64,000 nt of DNA from Burkholderia sp. WSM2232 (GTDB lineage: Bacteria; Pseudomonadota; Gammaproteobacteria; Burkholderiales; Burkholderiaceae), in contig NZ_AWZV01000010.1 of assembly GCF_000472545.1 (NCBI RefSeq), positions 124,001 through 188,000 of the forward strand. The letters run 5' to 3'. The first letter of the stretch is position 1. Every line of letters starts with the position of its first letter. The notes below the pieces were generated by a model. It was given only the letters and a program-made list of their open reading frames with translations, was not told the DNA's origin and searched no databases. Position numbers and translations under genes: made by a program. Of the stretch, positions 62,085 through 64,000 are shown in pieces.

Positions 62085-63632
62085 ATGACCACGCTTTCAT
62101 CCGTGAACCTTGCTACGACTCCCGCCCCCACGCCCCTCACGGATTCCGCGAATCCCGCGACGGCGGTTAACGGCGATGCGAAACGCATGGTGGCGCTCTC
62201 GCCGTCGGCCATCGTCACGATCCCTTCCGCGAGCAACATTACGGTGCTCGAAACCTATACGCCGGCAGGCACGCCGAGCGCCGCCATGCCGACGGTGACC
62301 TGGGCCAGCGACAACCGCGACGCGGTAACGCTCAGGATGGCGGGGGACTACGCCGTGCAGACGATGGCGGGACGTTTCGCCGGGCTCGGCAGCGCGCTGC
62401 TCGATCGCTTCAAGACCACGGGCAGTGATTATTCGCAATCGGTCAGCGTCGGCTCCGGAGGTGTGGGCGGCGTTGGACCGTCTTCTCAACGATCCGCCGG
62501 CCAGGCCGGCCTGACGGTGCGAACGGCGAGCGGCGCGACGGTCGAGATCGCGCTCGCCAGCGAGGACGGGAGCCTTTCGGTCAGCATCAAGAGCAGCGGC
62601 GCGCTCAGCGAGAGCGAACGCAATGCGCTGGCAAAGCTTTCAGAGGGTTTCCAGCAAGCCATCGATGGTCTGGGCGCCGTGCCACCGACACTCGACCTGA
62701 GCGGCCTGACGCAGTCCGACACCTCGGTGCTTGCTTCCGCGACCTTTCGATACAGCATAAGGGGCGCCGGCAATGCGGACATCTCGGCGAGCTATTCGCA
62801 GGACAGCGCGGCGCGAAGCCTGAGCGTCACGAGCGCGGCGGGCACCATGAGCGTGAAGATCAATACGAGCCATTCGGCACTTTGGGGAACGAGCGCACAA
62901 CGCGCTGCTTCTGTGGCGAGCTATCTTCAGCAGTTCGACCACGCCAATTCACGTGGGCACGGCGATGCAACGCTGATGTCGATGTTCAAGGACGGATTCG
63001 CGCGGATGAACGAGGACTACGGGACGCCTTCGGCCGAGGCGCTGCCGGGAACGGGCTACACCCCGGGGCTGCAGCAGTCGGCCCAGGCGATGTTGACCGG
63101 ACTCGCTGACTTCAGCGCATCGATCACGGACGCGTCGGCGTCGCCTAATCCGATGCGCCCGGGCGAAGTCGACGCATTCTCGTATCAGGTCTCGCAAACG
63201 ACGCAGCTCGAAGGCTCGCGCTTCGAAGGCAAGATCTCGCAAAGCCAGCAATCACATCTTGTCGCCAGCTACCATCAGGCGCTTACGGGCGGCGCCAAAC
63301 CGGCCCTTACCTCATCGAGGTCCTCGCAGAACTACGATTATGTGCGGATAGACGACTCCGGAGAAAGCACCGTCCAACTTGCGACGGAACGTGGCGCGCT
63401 GGTACGCGCCTCGCAGCGTCAGACTTCGGACCAGAGCACACATCATTCGAAGTACGAACGAGGCGTGCTGACTTCTGACCTCACCACCCCGGACGAGACA
63501 TCCTATTCAACCGAGATGCTCTCGTTGCTCGAACCGCTCATTGGCAAGGGCGACGCCGCGCGCAATAGCGCTGAATGGCAGCAGGCGCTTTCCCGCGTTC
63601 ATCGAATGATCGTGCCGAATGCGTCGATGTAA
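62085..63632 (+). CDS. Large hypothetical protein, Ser/Ala/Thr-rich, beta-rich
   Basis: 515 residues, no signal peptide or membrane helix. It has a low-complexity N-terminus (NLATTPAPTPLTDSANPATA), a Gly/Ser linker (SVSVGSGGVGGVGPSSQR) and alternating strands such as LTVRTASGATVEIALASEDG and ATFRYSIRGAGNADISASYS. I do not recognise the family. The style is that of cytosolic or surface-appendage-related Burkholderia proteins. GGAG precedes the ATG at 62085; a longer upstream frame overlaps the LysR remnant and is not supported. Confidence 0.75.
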   Translation: MTTLSSVNLATTPAPTPLTDSANPATAVNGDAKRMVALSPSAIVTIPSASNITVLETYTPAGTPSAAMPTVTWASDNRDAVTLRMAGDYAVQTMAGRFAGLGSALLDRFKTTGSDYSQSVSVGSGGVGGVGPSSQRSAGQAGLTVRTASGATVEIALASEDGSLSVSIKSSGALSESERNALAKLSEGFQQAIDGLGAVPPTLDLSGLTQSDTSVLASATFRYSIRGAGNADISASYSQDSAARSLSVTSAAGTMSVKINTSHSALWGTSAQRAASVASYLQQFDHANSRGHGDATLMSMFKDGFARMNEDYGTPSAEALPGTGYTPGLQQSAQAMLTGLADFSASITDASASPNPMRPGEVDAFSYQVSQTTQLEGSRFEGKISQSQQSHLVASYHQALTGGAKPALTSSRSSQNYDYVRIDDSGESTVQLATERGALVRASQRQTSDQSTHHSKYERGVLTSDLTTPDETSYSTEMLSLLEPLIGKGDAARNSAEWQQALSRVHRMIVPNASM

Positions 63633-63660
63633 CGCGGCGCGCCCGCTGACTATCGATCCC

Positions 63661-63786
63661 ACTTCTCCGAAGAGGAGATTGTCATGGAAGCGCTTGCTTC
63701 TTCCGGCGCTCATCGGGTGCCGTGGAACAGCGGTAGGCTGACCGGCCGGAAGCATCCGTTGGAGCTTCGAGAGATCTGGGCCGCCC
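63661..63786 (+). pseudogene. N-terminal fragment of the same integrase as at 31477
   Basis: From GAAGAGGAGAT through the ATG at 63684 it reads SSGAHRVPWNSGRLTGRKHP and LELREIWA, matching the first 33 residues of the recombinase at 30707-31477 and its leader. Homology then ends abruptly, right before the terminator of the next gene. A dead copy of the same mobile gene. Confidence 0.85.
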
Positions 63787-63801
63787 CACGCGTCAGGAAG
63801 A

Positions 63802-63835
63802 CATCCGGGCCATCAAACCATCGATGGCCCGGATG
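63802..63835 (-). terminator. Intrinsic terminator of the ABC permease gene
   Basis: CATCCGGGCCATC (63802-63814) pairs perfectly with GATGGCCCGGATG (63823-63835) around eight bases. On the minus strand it lies 28 bases past the permease stop. The following T-stretch is short (TGTCTTCC). Confidence 0.8.
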
Positions 63836-63863
63836 GAAGCGGATTAAACAAACCGAATCTTCA

Positions 63864-64000
63864 CTACCCGCGATCTGTCCGCGCGAGATGGACCTCAAGT
63901 CTGTGCAAGCCAATCGACAGCACGAATGTCATCAGCCAATATGCTGCCGCAATCGCCAGGTAGGGCTCCCAATACCGGCCATACGCTCCCGCTACTGTGC
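63864..64000 (-). CDS. Amino-acid ABC transporter permease, C-terminal end
   Basis: The visible 44 residues end in YWEPYLAIAAAYWLMTFVLS and IGLHRLEVHLARTDRG before TAG at 63864. This final helix plus basic tail is typical of HisM/GltK-type permeases. The gene enters from the right edge of the window, so only its 3' end is seen. Confidence 0.8.
   Translation of the reverse strand, partial: TVAGAYGRYWEPYLAIAAAYWLMTFVLSIGLHRLEVHLARTDRG

Overview
The window looks like a Burkholderiaceae chromosome or megaplasmid, most like Paraburkholderia or Caballeronia. The evidence is high GC over most of the length, DUF4148 proteins, a Porin_4-type porin, a beta-proteobacterial-style chemotaxis cluster, and mosaic intergenic DNA with relics of mobile genes. 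No rRNA gene, complete tRNA gene or CRISPR array is visible.

Layout. 0-10 kb: a truncated lipoprotein gene, then a chemosensory operon (MCP, CheY, STAS, CheA, CheR, CheB) convergent with a CheW-MCP pair across a strong bidirectional hairpin. 10-12.6 kb: a small secreted protein, a decayed IS3-family element and an unknown membrane protein. 12.7-16.2 kb: nicotinamide salvage (NAMPT/NadV plus PRPP synthetase) divergent from an NrtR-type regulator, with two operator-like palindromes between them. 16.6-30 kb: two adjacent cell-wall hydrolases, a TetR/YdcZ/hydrolase operon, several unknown genes, detoxification and redox enzymes (SSADH, old yellow enzyme, DJ-1/PfpI), and relics (SDR, SurE). 30.7-33.2 kb: a truncated tyrosine recombinase, two immunity-like genes and a tRNA 3'-end fragment that looks like an attachment scar. 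33.6-46 kb: an IclR-linked catabolic locus (two HpcH/HpaI-type aldolases, FAH-fold isomerase, hydratase, RidA, three amidohydrolases, a decarboxylase-like protein, porin, two MFS carriers). 46-49 kb: a DUF4148 protein, an MFS gene with an internal deletion, and a probable Tlde1-type effector with its immunity protein. 49.5-59.9 kb: a nine-gene, lower-GC, co-directional biosynthetic cluster. 61-64 kb: a broken LysR gene, a large unknown protein, a second integrase fragment and the end of an amino-acid ABC permease gene.

The most interesting system is the 49.5-59.9 kb cluster. It combines a lysine/ornithine N-hydroxylase, a cupin-MetRS fusion and a DAO-type FAD oxidoreductase. This trio is known from hydrazine (N-N bond) formation in s56-p1 and triacsin biosynthesis. 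Here it sits with a GNAT protein, an acyl-AMP ligase whose C-terminal carrier domain lacks the phosphopantetheine serine, an exporter, and a complete sulfation set (PAPS-type sulfotransferase, APS kinase CysC, PAP phosphatase CysQ). The inference is a sulfated, hydrazine-derived metabolite of unknown structure. A second item is a ~110-bp repeat that lies in the same orientation upstream of immunity-like small genes at two places, once beside a recombinase. It may be a mobile cassette.

All calls come from reading the sequence. Family names rest on motif recognition and recall, not on database searches.
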